From the NCBI GenBank assembly GCA_964358855.1, contig CAYHQQ010000002.1, positions 1 to 64,000 of the forward strand: a DNA stretch of 64,000 nt, written 5' to 3'. Position numbers and translations under genes: made by a program. Source of the stretch: UBA2396 sp038042175. GTDB taxonomy: Bacteria; Planctomycetota; Phycisphaerae; Phycisphaerales; UBA1924. Shown here one piece after another: positions 51,140 to 59,429 of the stretch. Positions within the stretch are counted from its first letter, which is position 1; every line of letters starts with the position of its first letter. The notes beneath the pieces are model-generated. The model was not told the origin of the DNA. It did no database searches and saw only the letters and a program-made list of their open reading frames with translations.

Positions 51140-52855
51140 ATGAACAACGATACCACAACAAAGCGGGCGTTTGGGGCTTTGAAGCCGGTCATGGTGGCCG
51201 CGGGCGTGGTGTTGGCGCTCGCGGGCGTGGTGGCGGTCTGGGGGTCGTCGCTGGGGGGCGGGTCGGGAAGGTCGAAGGCTTCGCCCGACGTGGTGACGGT
51301 TGGTCGGGGCGGGTTTGACATCATCACCACGTCGAACGGGGAGCTTGAGGCCAAGAACCAGATCGAGATCCGCAGCAAGCTCGAGTCGGTCGCGGCGATC
51401 ACCGAGATCGTGGCGGAGGGGACGCGGGTCAAGGCGGGCGACCTTCTGGTGAAGCTGAACACCGACCAGATTCAGAAGCTGGTCGACGTGTCGTCGCTCG
51501 AGCTCGAGAACGCGCTCTCGCTGCAGAAGGCGGCCGAGCACGCGTACGACATCCAGGTCAACGAGAACGATCAGAAGCTGCGCCAGGCGTCGCTCAAGCT
51601 CGAGCTCGCGGAGCTCGAGCGGCTGCAGTGGCTCGAGGGCGAGGTGAAGACCAAGCGTCAGGCCAACCAGCTCGCGCTGAGCAAGAGCGCGCTGGAGGTC
51701 GATCGCAACGCCGAGAAGCTCACGCAGAGCTACGGGCTGATCGCGCGGGGATTCATGAGCAAGGACGAGTTCGACAAGGACCAGGTGGCATATATCGAGG
51801 CACAGTCGGCTTGGATCACCGCCCGCCTCCAGAACGATGTGTACGAGAGCTACGAGTACAAAAAATCGCAGAAGAAGTACGAGTCGGACGTGGACGAGGC
51901 CCGGGCCGACCTGGACCGCGTGAGGCTCAACAACGGGATCCAGCTCTCGTCAAAGGAGGCGGAGCTCTCGGCCAAGAAGCGGATGGCGCAGCTCCAGGAC
52001 GAGCAGCACAAGAAGCACCTGTCGCAACTGGGCAGCGCGACGATCAAGGCGCCCGGAGACGGGCTGGTGGTGTACGCCACGAGCATGTCGCGGTTCAGCT
52101 TCGGCGATCAGCCGATGCAGATCGGGCGCGACGTGCGTCCCAACGAGATGATCATCCTGCTCCCCGACACCAGCGAGATGGTGGCGACGGTGCGCGTGCC
52201 CGAGGGCCTGGCGGATCGGATCAAAAAGGGGCAACGCTCGACGGTGAAGGTCGACGCGGCGGGGGGGCAGAGCTACCAGGGACAGGTGGACTCGATCGGG
52301 GTGCTGGCCGAGGCCAACAACTGGCGCGACCCGAATCTCAAGGAGTACACGGTCAAGATCGCGCTGGACAAGTCGATCCAGGGGCTCAAGCCCTCGATGC
52401 GCTGCGATTCCCAGATCCTGATGGACCGGGTTGATGACGCGCTCACCGTTCCCGTTCAGTGCGTCTTCAGCGACGGGCCGGTGCGATTTGTGTACGAGAA
52501 GCGCGGGTCCAAGTACACCCGCGTGCCGGTGCGCCTGGGGCGCCAATCAGAGTCGACGGCCGAGGTGCTCGCGGGCGTGGAGGCGGGGGCGGCGGTGCTG
52601 GCGAGAGAGCCGGGGGCCAGCGAGATCATCGCTGGACCATGGGACACAGCGAAGCTCGAATTGGCCGGGTACCAGGTGGGCCCCGACGGACAACCGATCC
52701 AGGCGCGTCGTGGACCAAAGGCAGTCCCGGGCGCCGGGGCCCAGGCCGCCAAGCCGGCCGACCCGGCGGCTCCCGCCGGCGAAGGGTCTCCGGTAGGAGA
52801 GGGGACTCCCGAGGCGACGCCGTCGGTCACCTCGGCGGGCTCGCCGACGAGATAG
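51140..52855 (+). CDS. HlyD-family periplasmic adaptor
   Basis: A 571-residue membrane-fusion protein with an N-terminal membrane anchor (about 15-38). The first lipoyl half (LESVAAITEIVAEGTRVKAGDLLVKLNTD) is followed by a very long coiled coil (about 125-300), the second lipoyl half (ATIKAPGDGLVVYATSMSRFS) and beta-barrel domains (SEMVATVRVPEGLADRIKKGQRSTVKV). The C-terminal 80 residues are Pro/Ala/Gly-rich. Genes for a partner ABC or RND pump are not in the window: upstream is mqnB on the other strand, and the next gene is ompH. The role in export is inferred from fold only. Confidence 0.83.
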   Translation: MNNDTTTKRAFGALKPVMVAAGVVLALAGVVAVWGSSLGGGSGRSKASPDVVTVGRGGFDIITTSNGELEAKNQIEIRSKLESVAAITEIVAEGTRVKAGDLLVKLNTDQIQKLVDVSSLELENALSLQKAAEHAYDIQVNENDQKLRQASLKLELAELERLQWLEGEVKTKRQANQLALSKSALEVDRNAEKLTQSYGLIARGFMSKDEFDKDQVAYIEAQSAWITARLQNDVYESYEYKKSQKKYESDVDEARADLDRVRLNNGIQLSSKEAELSAKKRMAQLQDEQHKKHLSQLGSATIKAPGDGLVVYATSMSRFSFGDQPMQIGRDVRPNEMIILLPDTSEMVATVRVPEGLADRIKKGQRSTVKVDAAGGQSYQGQVDSIGVLAEANNWRDPNLKEYTVKIALDKSIQGLKPSMRCDSQILMDRVDDALTVPVQCVFSDGPVRFVYEKRGSKYTRVPVRLGRQSESTAEVLAGVEAGAAVLAREPGASEIIAGPWDTAKLELAGYQVGPDGQPIQARRGPKAVPGAGAQAAKPADPAAPAGEGSPVGEGTPEATPSVTSAGSPTR

Positions 52856-52905
52856 CCGGGACTTCATCCACGGCCGGCTGGGCGGAACTCTCGCCCTGAT
52901 GCATG

Positions 52906-52911
52906 TATAAT
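52906..52911 (+). promoter_or_regulatory. candidate -10 box upstream of the ompH-lpxD-lpxC genes
   Basis: A perfect TATAAT at 52906-52911, 113 bases before the ompH start codon, in otherwise GC-rich sequence. A clear -35 hexamer is not seen at the usual spacing. Confidence 0.35.
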
Positions 52912-53023
52912 GGCCCCGCGGTTTGTTCGTCTTTCGGGCGGACCCGCGTTGTGTGCATCGAGTTCGGTGTGTCGTGACGGGTGTTGTGCATTTTGGGCGG
53001 CAAGGGTCAAACTGGAGCAGTCA

Positions 53024-53668
53024 ATGTCGATCAATCGTGCGTCGTGGCGTACCCCCTGGTTCGCGGTTTCGGTGCTCGCGCTGGGCTTTGCGAGCTATTC
53101 GGCGGTTCGGGCGGGAACTCCCGTGGTGGTCCAGGCGGCCCCGACTGCGATCGGGATCGTCGATCTCGAGCGGCTCATCGGCGGGCTCAACGAGGTGACC
53201 GACCAGAACAAGGAGAATGGCAATCGGGCCAAGGTCCTCCAGGGGCAGATCGACGAGCTCAAGAAGAAGGCCGACGCGGCCCAAGCCGAGCTGGATGTCG
53301 CCGCCAAGAACGACCCCAAGCGCCTTGAGAAGCGGTTTGCGGTCGAGGAACTGATGCTCCGCCTCGAGGCGGCCAGGAAGGGCTTCTCGGCGGTGATGTC
53401 GATTGAGAAGGGTACCTACGCCCAGCAGTTGTACGGGCGGATTCTCGCCGCGGTCGACGCCCTCGCCAAGACCCAGGGGCTCGACCTCATCCTGCTCGAC
53501 GATCGCTCGCTGACCTTCCCGCCCGACGCCCAGGACCTGCCAGAACAGACGGTCAACAACATCATCCAGAGCAAGCGGGTGCTCTTTGCCAGCGCTTCGG
53601 TCGATGTGACCTCGCAGCTCGTCACGCTGATGAACAACCAGCACGCCGCGGCCAAGCCCAAGAAGTGA
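53024..53668 (+). CDS. OmpH/Skp-like periplasmic chaperone
   Basis: A 214-residue exported protein. The signal peptide is about 1-28 (ending SAVRAG). The IGIVDLERLIGGLNEVTDQNKE start of the Skp/OmpH domain, a coiled-coil arm (about 60-120) and a return strand (LDLILLDDRSLTFPPD) follow. Skp binds unfolded outer-membrane proteins and hands them to the Bam complex. A TGGAG precedes the ATG. Its stop overlaps the lpxD start by one base (TGATG). Linkage of ompH to lpxD is a widespread Gram-negative arrangement. Confidence 0.85.
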   Translation: MSINRASWRTPWFAVSVLALGFASYSAVRAGTPVVVQAAPTAIGIVDLERLIGGLNEVTDQNKENGNRAKVLQGQIDELKKKADAAQAELDVAAKNDPKRLEKRFAVEELMLRLEAARKGFSAVMSIEKGTYAQQLYGRILAAVDALAKTQGLDLILLDDRSLTFPPDAQDLPEQTVNNIIQSKRVLFASASVDVTSQLVTLMNNQHAAAKPKK

Positions 53669-54810
53669 TGGCGGAGGATCTTTCGATGTTTCGGAGTGCG
53701 GCTACTCTGGAGGCGGTGACACAGGCTGATATTCCGGCCCCGGGCCCGTCCGGAGGCACAGGTCCGACCACGGTCGGGCATCTGGCGGCGGTCGTCGGCG
53801 GACAAGTGATCGGCCGCGACGATCTGGTCGTGACGGGGATCGAGACCATGGACCGGGCGGGGCCCGGACACGTGACGTTCATCCGTTCCAACACGTTCGG
53901 CGCGGAATGGGCGAAAGGGCACGCCGGGGCGGCACTGGTCAGCCACGGGGTCAAGGTCGATGGGCACGACACCAAGACGCGAGCGCTGATCGTCGTGCCC
54001 GACGCGGACATGTCGCTGAACCTCATCCTTGAACACTTCGCGACCAGGGCGCCGGCGCGATTGGCGGGAAGGCATCCCTCGGCCACGGTCGATCCGTCCG
54101 CGACGATCGCGGCCTCGGCGTGGATCGGTCCCAATTGCGTGATCGGGGCGGGAGCGAGCGTCGCGGACGGAGCGGTGCTGACCGCCAACGTGTATCTGGG
54201 GCGCGACACCAAGGTGGGCTCGGGCACGGTGCTGCATCCCGGGGTGACGCTGTACGATCGGACCGAGATCGGCCGCCAGTGCGCGGTCCACGCCGGCTCG
54301 GTGCTCGGGAGTGACGGCTTCGGATACCGATCCGATCAGCAGGGCGGTGGGCTCGTCAAGATCCCGCACATCGGCAACGTCGTGATCCACGACGACGTGG
54401 AGATCGGGGCCAACTCGTGCGTCGACCGGGCCAAATTCGGCTCGACGGTGATCGGATCGGGGACCAAGATCGACAATCTGGTTCAGATCGGGCACAACTG
54501 CCACGTCGGGCGGTGCTGCGTGCTCTGCGGCGGGGTGGGGATCGGGGGCTCGTGCACGCTGGGTGACGGGGTGATGATGGGTGGCAAATCGGGGCTGCGC
54601 GACAACATCAATGTCGGCCCGGGCGCGAAGATCGGTGCGGCGTCCAACGTGTGGTACGACGTGCCGGCCGGAGAGACGTGGCTGGGTTCGCCCGCCAGGC
54701 CGCTGCGCGAGAACCTGCGCAACGAGTCGGCGTTCCGCACGCTGTCCAAGACGCTGCGGAAGCTGGTGGCCAAGGCGCCCGAGCTCGGCAAGCATTTTGG
54801 GGAAGAGTGA
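53668..54810 (+). CDS. lpxD: UDP-3-O-acyl-glucosamine N-acyltransferase
   Basis: Adds the second (N-linked) acyl chain in lipid A synthesis. The 380-residue protein has an N-terminal uridine-binding domain (about 25-125) and left-handed beta-helix hexapeptide repeats (about 130-320). The catalytic-loop block is SDGFGYRSDQQGGGLVKIPHIGNVVIHDDVEIGAN with KIDNLVQIGHNCHVG; the His in QIGH is the general base. A C-terminal helix trimerises. The start overlaps ompH. The N-terminus is about 25 residues longer than E. coli LpxD. Followed by lpxC after seven bases. Confidence 0.93.
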   Translation: MAEDLSMFRSAATLEAVTQADIPAPGPSGGTGPTTVGHLAAVVGGQVIGRDDLVVTGIETMDRAGPGHVTFIRSNTFGAEWAKGHAGAALVSHGVKVDGHDTKTRALIVVPDADMSLNLILEHFATRAPARLAGRHPSATVDPSATIAASAWIGPNCVIGAGASVADGAVLTANVYLGRDTKVGSGTVLHPGVTLYDRTEIGRQCAVHAGSVLGSDGFGYRSDQQGGGLVKIPHIGNVVIHDDVEIGANSCVDRAKFGSTVIGSGTKIDNLVQIGHNCHVGRCCVLCGGVGIGGSCTLGDGVMMGGKSGLRDNINVGPGAKIGAASNVWYDVPAGETWLGSPARPLRENLRNESAFRTLSKTLRKLVAKAPELGKHFGEE

Positions 54811-54817
54811 GCACGCC

Positions 54818-55657
54818 GTGAACCGATGCACGATCAGAGGTTCGGCGCGCGTCGAGGGCGTCGGGCTCTTTGGTGGCAGGCCGGGCGCTGTGACGCTTGA
54901 GCGGACTTCGGGCGGCGGGATCGTCTTTGTGATCGGCGGCGTTGAGGTCGCGGCGGCGGCGGGGAATGTGGTCAAGGCCACTGGAGGTGTCGCTCGCAAC
55001 ACATCGCTTGCGGGGTGCGCGACGATCGAACACGTCATGTCGGCCCTGATCGGCTTGGGCGTCACCGAGGCGAGGGTGGTTGTCGAGGGGCCCGAGGTGC
55101 CCATCGGCGATGGGTCGGCGGAGATGTTCGTCGATGCGATCGCTCGGGCAGGCGGGCTGCACCAGTTGCCCGAGCCGTTCGAGCCGATTCGGCTGAAGGT
55201 GCCAGTTGAGGTACGCGGCGCCGGCGGAGAGTTCATCCGGGCGACGCCGCGGGCGAGGGCGGGGTGTTCGTTTGAGTACACGCTCGACTACGCCGGACGG
55301 CCCGGTCCTGCGGTCGGCGTCCCACGTCAGACAGCCCGCTGGGACGGGCGTGCGGCGACGTATCAGGTGGACGTCGCGCCCGCGCGGACCTTTTGTCTGG
55401 CGAGCGAAGCAAAGGCAATGCGGGATCGTGGGCTCTTTGCTCATGTCACGCCCCGCGAGATGCTGGTGCTCGACGATCTGGCGGGCGAGCCCATCGACAA
55501 CACGCTGCGGTTTGAGAACGAGCCGGCGCGCCACAAGCTGCTGGACCTGATCGGCGATGTGGGGCTGCTGGGGCGGCCCCTGCAGGCGGACGTCGTGGCG
55601 GAGCGGAGTGGACATGCGCTGACGCACGAGTTTTGCCGGGCGGTGCTCGGCGGGTGA
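54818..55657 (+). CDS. lpxC: UDP-3-O-acyl-GlcNAc deacetylase
   Basis: Zinc deacetylase for the committed step of lipid A synthesis. In this 279-residue protein the zinc ligands by alignment are His72 (IEHVMSALIGLG), His239 and Asp243 (ARHKLLDLIGD). Glu71 is next to the first ligand, and His266 lies in SGHALTHEF. The ARTFCLASE segment replaces the usual ARTFGF. The N-terminal VGLH motif is VGLF here, and the protein is about 25 residues shorter than E. coli LpxC, ending after the catalytic helix. GTG at 54818 is the start, seven bases after lpxD. A terminator follows. Confidence 0.92.
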   Translation: MNRCTIRGSARVEGVGLFGGRPGAVTLERTSGGGIVFVIGGVEVAAAAGNVVKATGGVARNTSLAGCATIEHVMSALIGLGVTEARVVVEGPEVPIGDGSAEMFVDAIARAGGLHQLPEPFEPIRLKVPVEVRGAGGEFIRATPRARAGCSFEYTLDYAGRPGPAVGVPRQTARWDGRAATYQVDVAPARTFCLASEAKAMRDRGLFAHVTPREMLVLDDLAGEPIDNTLRFENEPARHKLLDLIGDVGLLGRPLQADVVAERSGHALTHEFCRAVLGG

Positions 55658-55671
55658 TCGCGAACCGCACG

Positions 55672-55697
55672 CCGAGGCTGAATCTTCGAAGCCTCGG
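55672..55697 (+). terminator. terminator after lpxC
   Basis: Perfect 8-bp stem CCGAGGCT/AGCCTCGG with a 10-base loop, followed by ATTGCCTTT. It lies between lpxC and the convergent membrane-protein gene. Confidence 0.55.
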
Positions 55698-55705
55698 ATT
55701 GCCTT

Positions 55706-56455
55706 TCAGCTCCCCGGAACATTGCGATTGCCGCACTCGGGGCAGACACCACTCAAGTCTCCGCGAAGATCGTACCGGCAGGTGCCGCAGAGGCCTTTCG
55801 CGCGGCGACGATCCCTGCGAGACCGGGCAAGGTCGGGAATCCACCGCAACGACGTGATCCACAGCGTCAGCGCGAGAAGGAAGAGGCCGTTCGACACATA
55901 TCCGCGCCAGAGTACTCGCGTGCGTGTCGCGCCACCGGCGAGAAGGTCGGCGACGACGGACGGATTGTGGAGAGCAAGCATGGGCCGCGTCTGGGACCAG
56001 CGAGATATCGCGGGCCAAGCCGCGTCGATCTCGGCATCGGATAGCGCATCGCGATCGTAGAAAACAGGCCAGATCTCCGCAAACTCAGTCTCGCGTGTCA
56101 GAAACAGGAATCCCGTCAGTTTGCGACCGGAGAAGACGGAGAATTCGACCATGTCCTTGGGTCGACTCATCACCAGCCGGGAATACTCGTCCGCGCTGTC
56201 GGCATTGATATCGATGAGCCGTCCGGACTGTTCTCCACGCGCGACGTACGCGAGGTGACCACTTCCCCACGAGCGACCGCTGTCACGAGCCAGAAGGCCG
56301 CCAAGGGTTGAGCCGCTCTGGTCCATGTGCCCCACAGGAAGTACCGCTAGTAGCGAGATGATGACCGCGGACAGGATCACGGTGGCAAACGGTCGGCCAA
56401 GGAAGCCCAGCATCACCCGCCAGTTGCGTTGCAGGAATGCCCTTGATCGCGCCAT
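55706..56455 (-). CDS. membrane protein with C-terminal zinc ribbon
   Basis: A 249-residue protein with two membrane helices (about 23-42 and 188-206), a periplasmic part of about 140 residues between them, and a C-terminal cytosolic zinc ribbon GLCGTCRYDLRGDLSGVCPECG (about 221-242). This CGTCxYxLxG...CPECG ribbon is a hallmark of many uncharacterised planctomycete membrane proteins. No catalytic motif is visible. The gene is divergent from gatC across 50 bases. Function unknown. Confidence 0.78.
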   Translation of the reverse strand: MARSRAFLQRNWRVMLGFLGRPFATVILSAVIISLLAVLPVGHMDQSGSTLGGLLARDSGRSWGSGHLAYVARGEQSGRLIDINADSADEYSRLVMSRPKDMVEFSVFSGRKLTGFLFLTRETEFAEIWPVFYDRDALSDAEIDAAWPAISRWSQTRPMLALHNPSVVADLLAGGATRTRVLWRGYVSNGLFLLALTLWITSLRWIPDLARSRRDRRRAKGLCGTCRYDLRGDLSGVCPECGNRNVPGS

Positions 56456-56505
56456 GCCTCATTATTGGAGGTCGAGGGCCCCCGCGCCCGGATAGACTGA
56501 CACCC

Positions 56506-56826
56506 ATGTCCTCCGCCGACCCCTCCATTCTCTCCGCCTCCCAGGTCCGCAAGATCGCCGCCCTCTCGCGTCTCTCGCCCACCGACGAAGAGGTCGAGCG
56601 GTATCGCCACCAACTCTCGGCCATCATCACCTACGTGAACAGGCTCAAAGAGCTCGATCTGTCCGGTGTGGAGCCGCTGGCCCACGTGGGCGACACGACC
56701 AACAGGCTCGACGAGGATGTCCCCGGGCCGACGCTTCCAACGGCGACCCTGATGGCCATGGCGCCCAGGACGTGGGATGCATTCGTGCGGGTGCCCAAGG
56801 TGATTGGCGAAGGCGGTGGGGCGTGA
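56506..56826 (+). CDS. gatC: Asp-tRNA(Asn)/Glu-tRNA(Gln) amidotransferase subunit C
   Basis: Small helper subunit of GatCAB that stabilises GatA. The 106-residue protein has the family pattern VRKIAALSRLSPTDEEVERYRHQLSAIITYVNRLKELDLSGVEPLAHV and the terminal segment with DVPGP. It overlaps gatA by GTGA, so translation is coupled. The short N-terminal lead MSSADPSILSAS is not conserved. Confidence 0.9.
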   Translation: MSSADPSILSASQVRKIAALSRLSPTDEEVERYRHQLSAIITYVNRLKELDLSGVEPLAHVGDTTNRLDEDVPGPTLPTATLMAMAPRTWDAFVRVPKVIGEGGGA

Positions 56827-58283
56827 ACGCGATGGCGCCGACCATTTCGGAGACGGTGAAGGCCGTGGCGTCGCGGGAGATGTCGTGCGTTGAGGTGGTG
56901 CGGGCTTCGCTCAAGCGCCTCGATGAGGTGAACGCCGACCTGAACGCGTTCCTGCAGGTCTTTCACGAGCGATCGCTCGCCCGGGCCGCGGAGCTCGATG
57001 CCGGCTTGGCCGACGGCGGGGTGGCGACGCCAAGCCTGCTGGGCGTGCCCGTTGCTCTGAAGGACAACATTTGCACGGACTTTGGACGCACGACCTGCGG
57101 TTCGCGGATGCTCGAGAAGTACGAATCGCCGTTCGCGGCCACCGCGGTCGCCAAGCTGATCAACGCGGGGGCCATCGTCGTCGGCAAGACCAACCTCGAC
57201 GAGTTTGCGATGGGCGGCTCGGGGGAGAACTCCGCGTTCGGGGCGACCCGCAATCCCCACGACCTCTCGCGGGTTCCCGGGGGCAGTTCGTCGGGCTCGG
57301 CGGCGGCGGTGGCGGCGGGCGTCGTGCCTCTGGCACTTGGGAGCGACACGGGCGGATCCATCCGCCAGCCAGCGGCCTTCTGCGGGCTCGTGGGCGTCAA
57401 GCCGACGTACGGGCGCGTGAGTCGCCACGGGCTCGTCGCGTTTGCCAGCAGTCTGGATCAGATCGGCACGCTCACCAGGACCGTTCGCGACGCGGCGATC
57501 GCTCTCTCGGCGATCTGTGGGCTCGATCCGCTCGACGCGACCAGCACCGACAAACCCCTGCCCGACCTGCTCGTGCAGCTCGACGAACCGATCCACTGGC
57601 TCAAGGTCGGTGTGCCGCGCCAGGCCAGGAGTGAGGCCAACCATCCGGCGGTCGCCGCCATGTTCGAAGACGCGGTGCGACGATTGGCGGGAATCGGCGC
57701 CACCATTGTCGACATCGACCTCCCCATGATCGATCACGGCGTGGCCGCCTACTACATCGTCGCTCCCGCCGAGGCGAGCTCAAACCTGGCTCGCTTCGAC
57801 GGCATCCGCTATGGGAGGCAGGCTACTCCGGCCCCAGGCACGGCCGACGCACTCACCGAGCTCTACTGCCGGAGCAGGTCCGAGGGCTTTGGCCCCGAGG
57901 TTCAGCGCCGGATCATGCTGGGAACACACGTTCTCTCGAGCGGGTACTACGACGCGTACTACACGACGGCACTCAAGGTGCGTCGCCGGCTCAAGGCCGA
58001 CTACGACGCGGCCTTCGCAGCGGGTTGCCACGCCGTGCTGACGCCGACGACACCCGGACCGGCGTTCAAGATTGGGGAGAAGTCGGGCGACCCCCTGGCG
58101 ATGTACCTCGAAGATGTATACACAGTGGGCGTCAATCTCGCGGGGCTGCCGGGCGTCAGCGTGCCGGCGGGGGATGTGGCGATCGAGGGCAAGCACCTGC
58201 CGCTGGGCGTGCAATTCGTCGGGCCGGCGTTCGAGGAGGCGATGCTCCTTCGCGTCGCTCGGATGTTCGAGCGGGCCGGGTGA
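56823..58283 (+). CDS. gatA: Asp-tRNA(Asn)/Glu-tRNA(Gln) amidotransferase subunit A
   Basis: Glutaminase subunit that supplies ammonia for converting Glu-tRNA(Gln) or Asp-tRNA(Asn) to the amide. The 486-residue amidase-signature enzyme has the Ser-cisSer-Lys triad Lys80 (VPVALKDN), Ser155 (PGGSSSGSA) and Ser179 (SDTGGSIRQPA), equal in spacing to other GatA proteins. The start GTG 56823 overlaps gatC; ATG 56832 is a possible alternative. gatB is not next to it and not in the window. A tRNA-Leu gene on the other strand follows. Confidence 0.95.
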   Translation: MNAMAPTISETVKAVASREMSCVEVVRASLKRLDEVNADLNAFLQVFHERSLARAAELDAGLADGGVATPSLLGVPVALKDNICTDFGRTTCGSRMLEKYESPFAATAVAKLINAGAIVVGKTNLDEFAMGGSGENSAFGATRNPHDLSRVPGGSSSGSAAAVAAGVVPLALGSDTGGSIRQPAAFCGLVGVKPTYGRVSRHGLVAFASSLDQIGTLTRTVRDAAIALSAICGLDPLDATSTDKPLPDLLVQLDEPIHWLKVGVPRQARSEANHPAVAAMFEDAVRRLAGIGATIVDIDLPMIDHGVAAYYIVAPAEASSNLARFDGIRYGRQATPAPGTADALTELYCRSRSEGFGPEVQRRIMLGTHVLSSGYYDAYYTTALKVRRRLKADYDAAFAAGCHAVLTPTTPGPAFKIGEKSGDPLAMYLEDVYTVGVNLAGLPGVSVPAGDVAIEGKHLPLGVQFVGPAFEEAMLLRVARMFERAG

Positions 58284-58296
58284 GGCTCGGCGAAAG

Positions 58297-58380
58297 TGCG
58301 GGCGACAGGACTTGAACCTGCAAGGCCTTTCGGCCACGGGAACCTAAATCCCGCGCGTCTGCCAATTTCGCCACGCCCGC
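58297..58380 (-). tRNA. tRNA-Leu (anticodon UAG)
   Basis: An 84-base tRNA. The acceptor stem is GCGGGCG/CGCCCGC, the D-arm GGCGAAATTGGCAGACGC, and the anticodon stem CGGGA/TCCCG around loop TTTAGGT (anticodon TAG). A long variable arm TGGCCGAAAGGCC marks a class II tRNA. The T-arm contains GGTTCAAGTCC. The discriminator is A, and the next bases are not CCA, so the CCA end must be added after transcription. The UAG anticodon reads CUN leucine codons. Confidence 0.97.
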
Positions 58381-58644
58381 GGCGGATCAATCCTACCCGG
58401 GCCAGTTCGCGGGGCGTTTGCAGGGGTTCCGACCACGGCCCGGGAGCCGGGGAAAAGCCCCGGTTCTTGTGCTTTGGTCTCCGGCGGTGCACGGGGCGGC
58501 CTGGGATTCCGAACCATCCCGGACCCCTCTTATGATCCCTCGACACCCCGAATCGCCGAAAGAGGAAGCTGGGACCCCGGGATTGGGCATTGGCCAGGGG
58601 TCGGGTGGGGAAGAGCGGGGATGGATGGGGGTTTGGAGTATCGC

Positions 58645-59415
58645 ATGAGCGTTCGGCAAGGACTCGCGACAACGGTTGCCCCAATGGTTCTCCGGCTCAC
58701 GCTGGGGCTGACTTTCCTGTGGGCCGGCCTGAGCAAGCTCAACGCGTACGACCCAGTGCAGGGCTCGGACGCGGCCGCCCTGGCAAACGCCGGGGCAACC
58801 CTCGGCCGGGTGAACTCCGACACCCCCCCTCCTCCGCCGCCCACGCCGGAGAAGCCGACCGAAAAGGACGTCGAAGACGCCAAGAAGGACAAGGCCCCCG
58901 GCGACCCGGGGCCCTTGGTCCACACCGCCAGCGAGTTTGTCCAGCCGGTGCAGGTTCGCCGGTTGCACACAGAGGTCACGCTCGCACTCTTGCGCGCCAG
59001 CGAGCCCCCCGCCGCGATTGAGGGGAAGCCGGCGCTCAAGCCGACATGGCCCACGTGGGCCTCAGGATCGAACGCGGTGATCATCGCCTGGGCCGTGATG
59101 GTGATTGATCTCGCCGGAGGCGTGTGCGTGGGCCTGGGGCTCTTGACCAGGCTCTGGGCGGCGGGCATGGTCTTTCACATGGCCGGGGGTCTGTGGCTGA
59201 CCACGATCGGTCCGGCGTGGGCCGCGGGTGACGCGGTGCTGGGTTTCTTGCCGCGCCACGATCCGTGGGACCTGGCGTACTGGTCGTTCCCGTTGTGGCA
59301 GTTGGCGTTGCTGGCACTGTCGGCCGTTTTGCTTTGCATCGGGCCCGGGCCGATGTCGCTGGATCGCCCACTCCTGGGCAGTCCGACCAAACCGAGCACC
59401 CGTCCGGCTGTCTAG
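58645..59415 (+). CDS. DoxX-family membrane protein with a long insert
   Basis: A 256-residue protein with four membrane helices (about 12-31, 153-177, 180-201 and 229-248). The family motif APMVLRLTLGLTFLWAGLSKLN is at the N-terminus. Between helices 1 and 2 it carries an insert of about 100 residues with a Pro-rich tract (TPPPPPPTPEKP) that ordinary DoxX proteins (about 130-150 residues) do not have. DoxX members act in redox or thiosulfate-related membrane complexes, but the role here is open. GGAG nine bases before ATG 58645 selects this start; upstream Met codons lie in leader-like sequence. The next gene follows after 14 bases. Confidence 0.8.
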   Translation: MSVRQGLATTVAPMVLRLTLGLTFLWAGLSKLNAYDPVQGSDAAALANAGATLGRVNSDTPPPPPPTPEKPTEKDVEDAKKDKAPGDPGPLVHTASEFVQPVQVRRLHTEVTLALLRASEPPAAIEGKPALKPTWPTWASGSNAVIIAWAVMVIDLAGGVCVGLGLLTRLWAAGMVFHMAGGLWLTTIGPAWAAGDAVLGFLPRHDPWDLAYWSFPLWQLALLALSAVLLCIGPGPMSLDRPLLGSPTKPSTRPAV

Positions 59416-59429
59416 GGTTCCAGGCTCGC

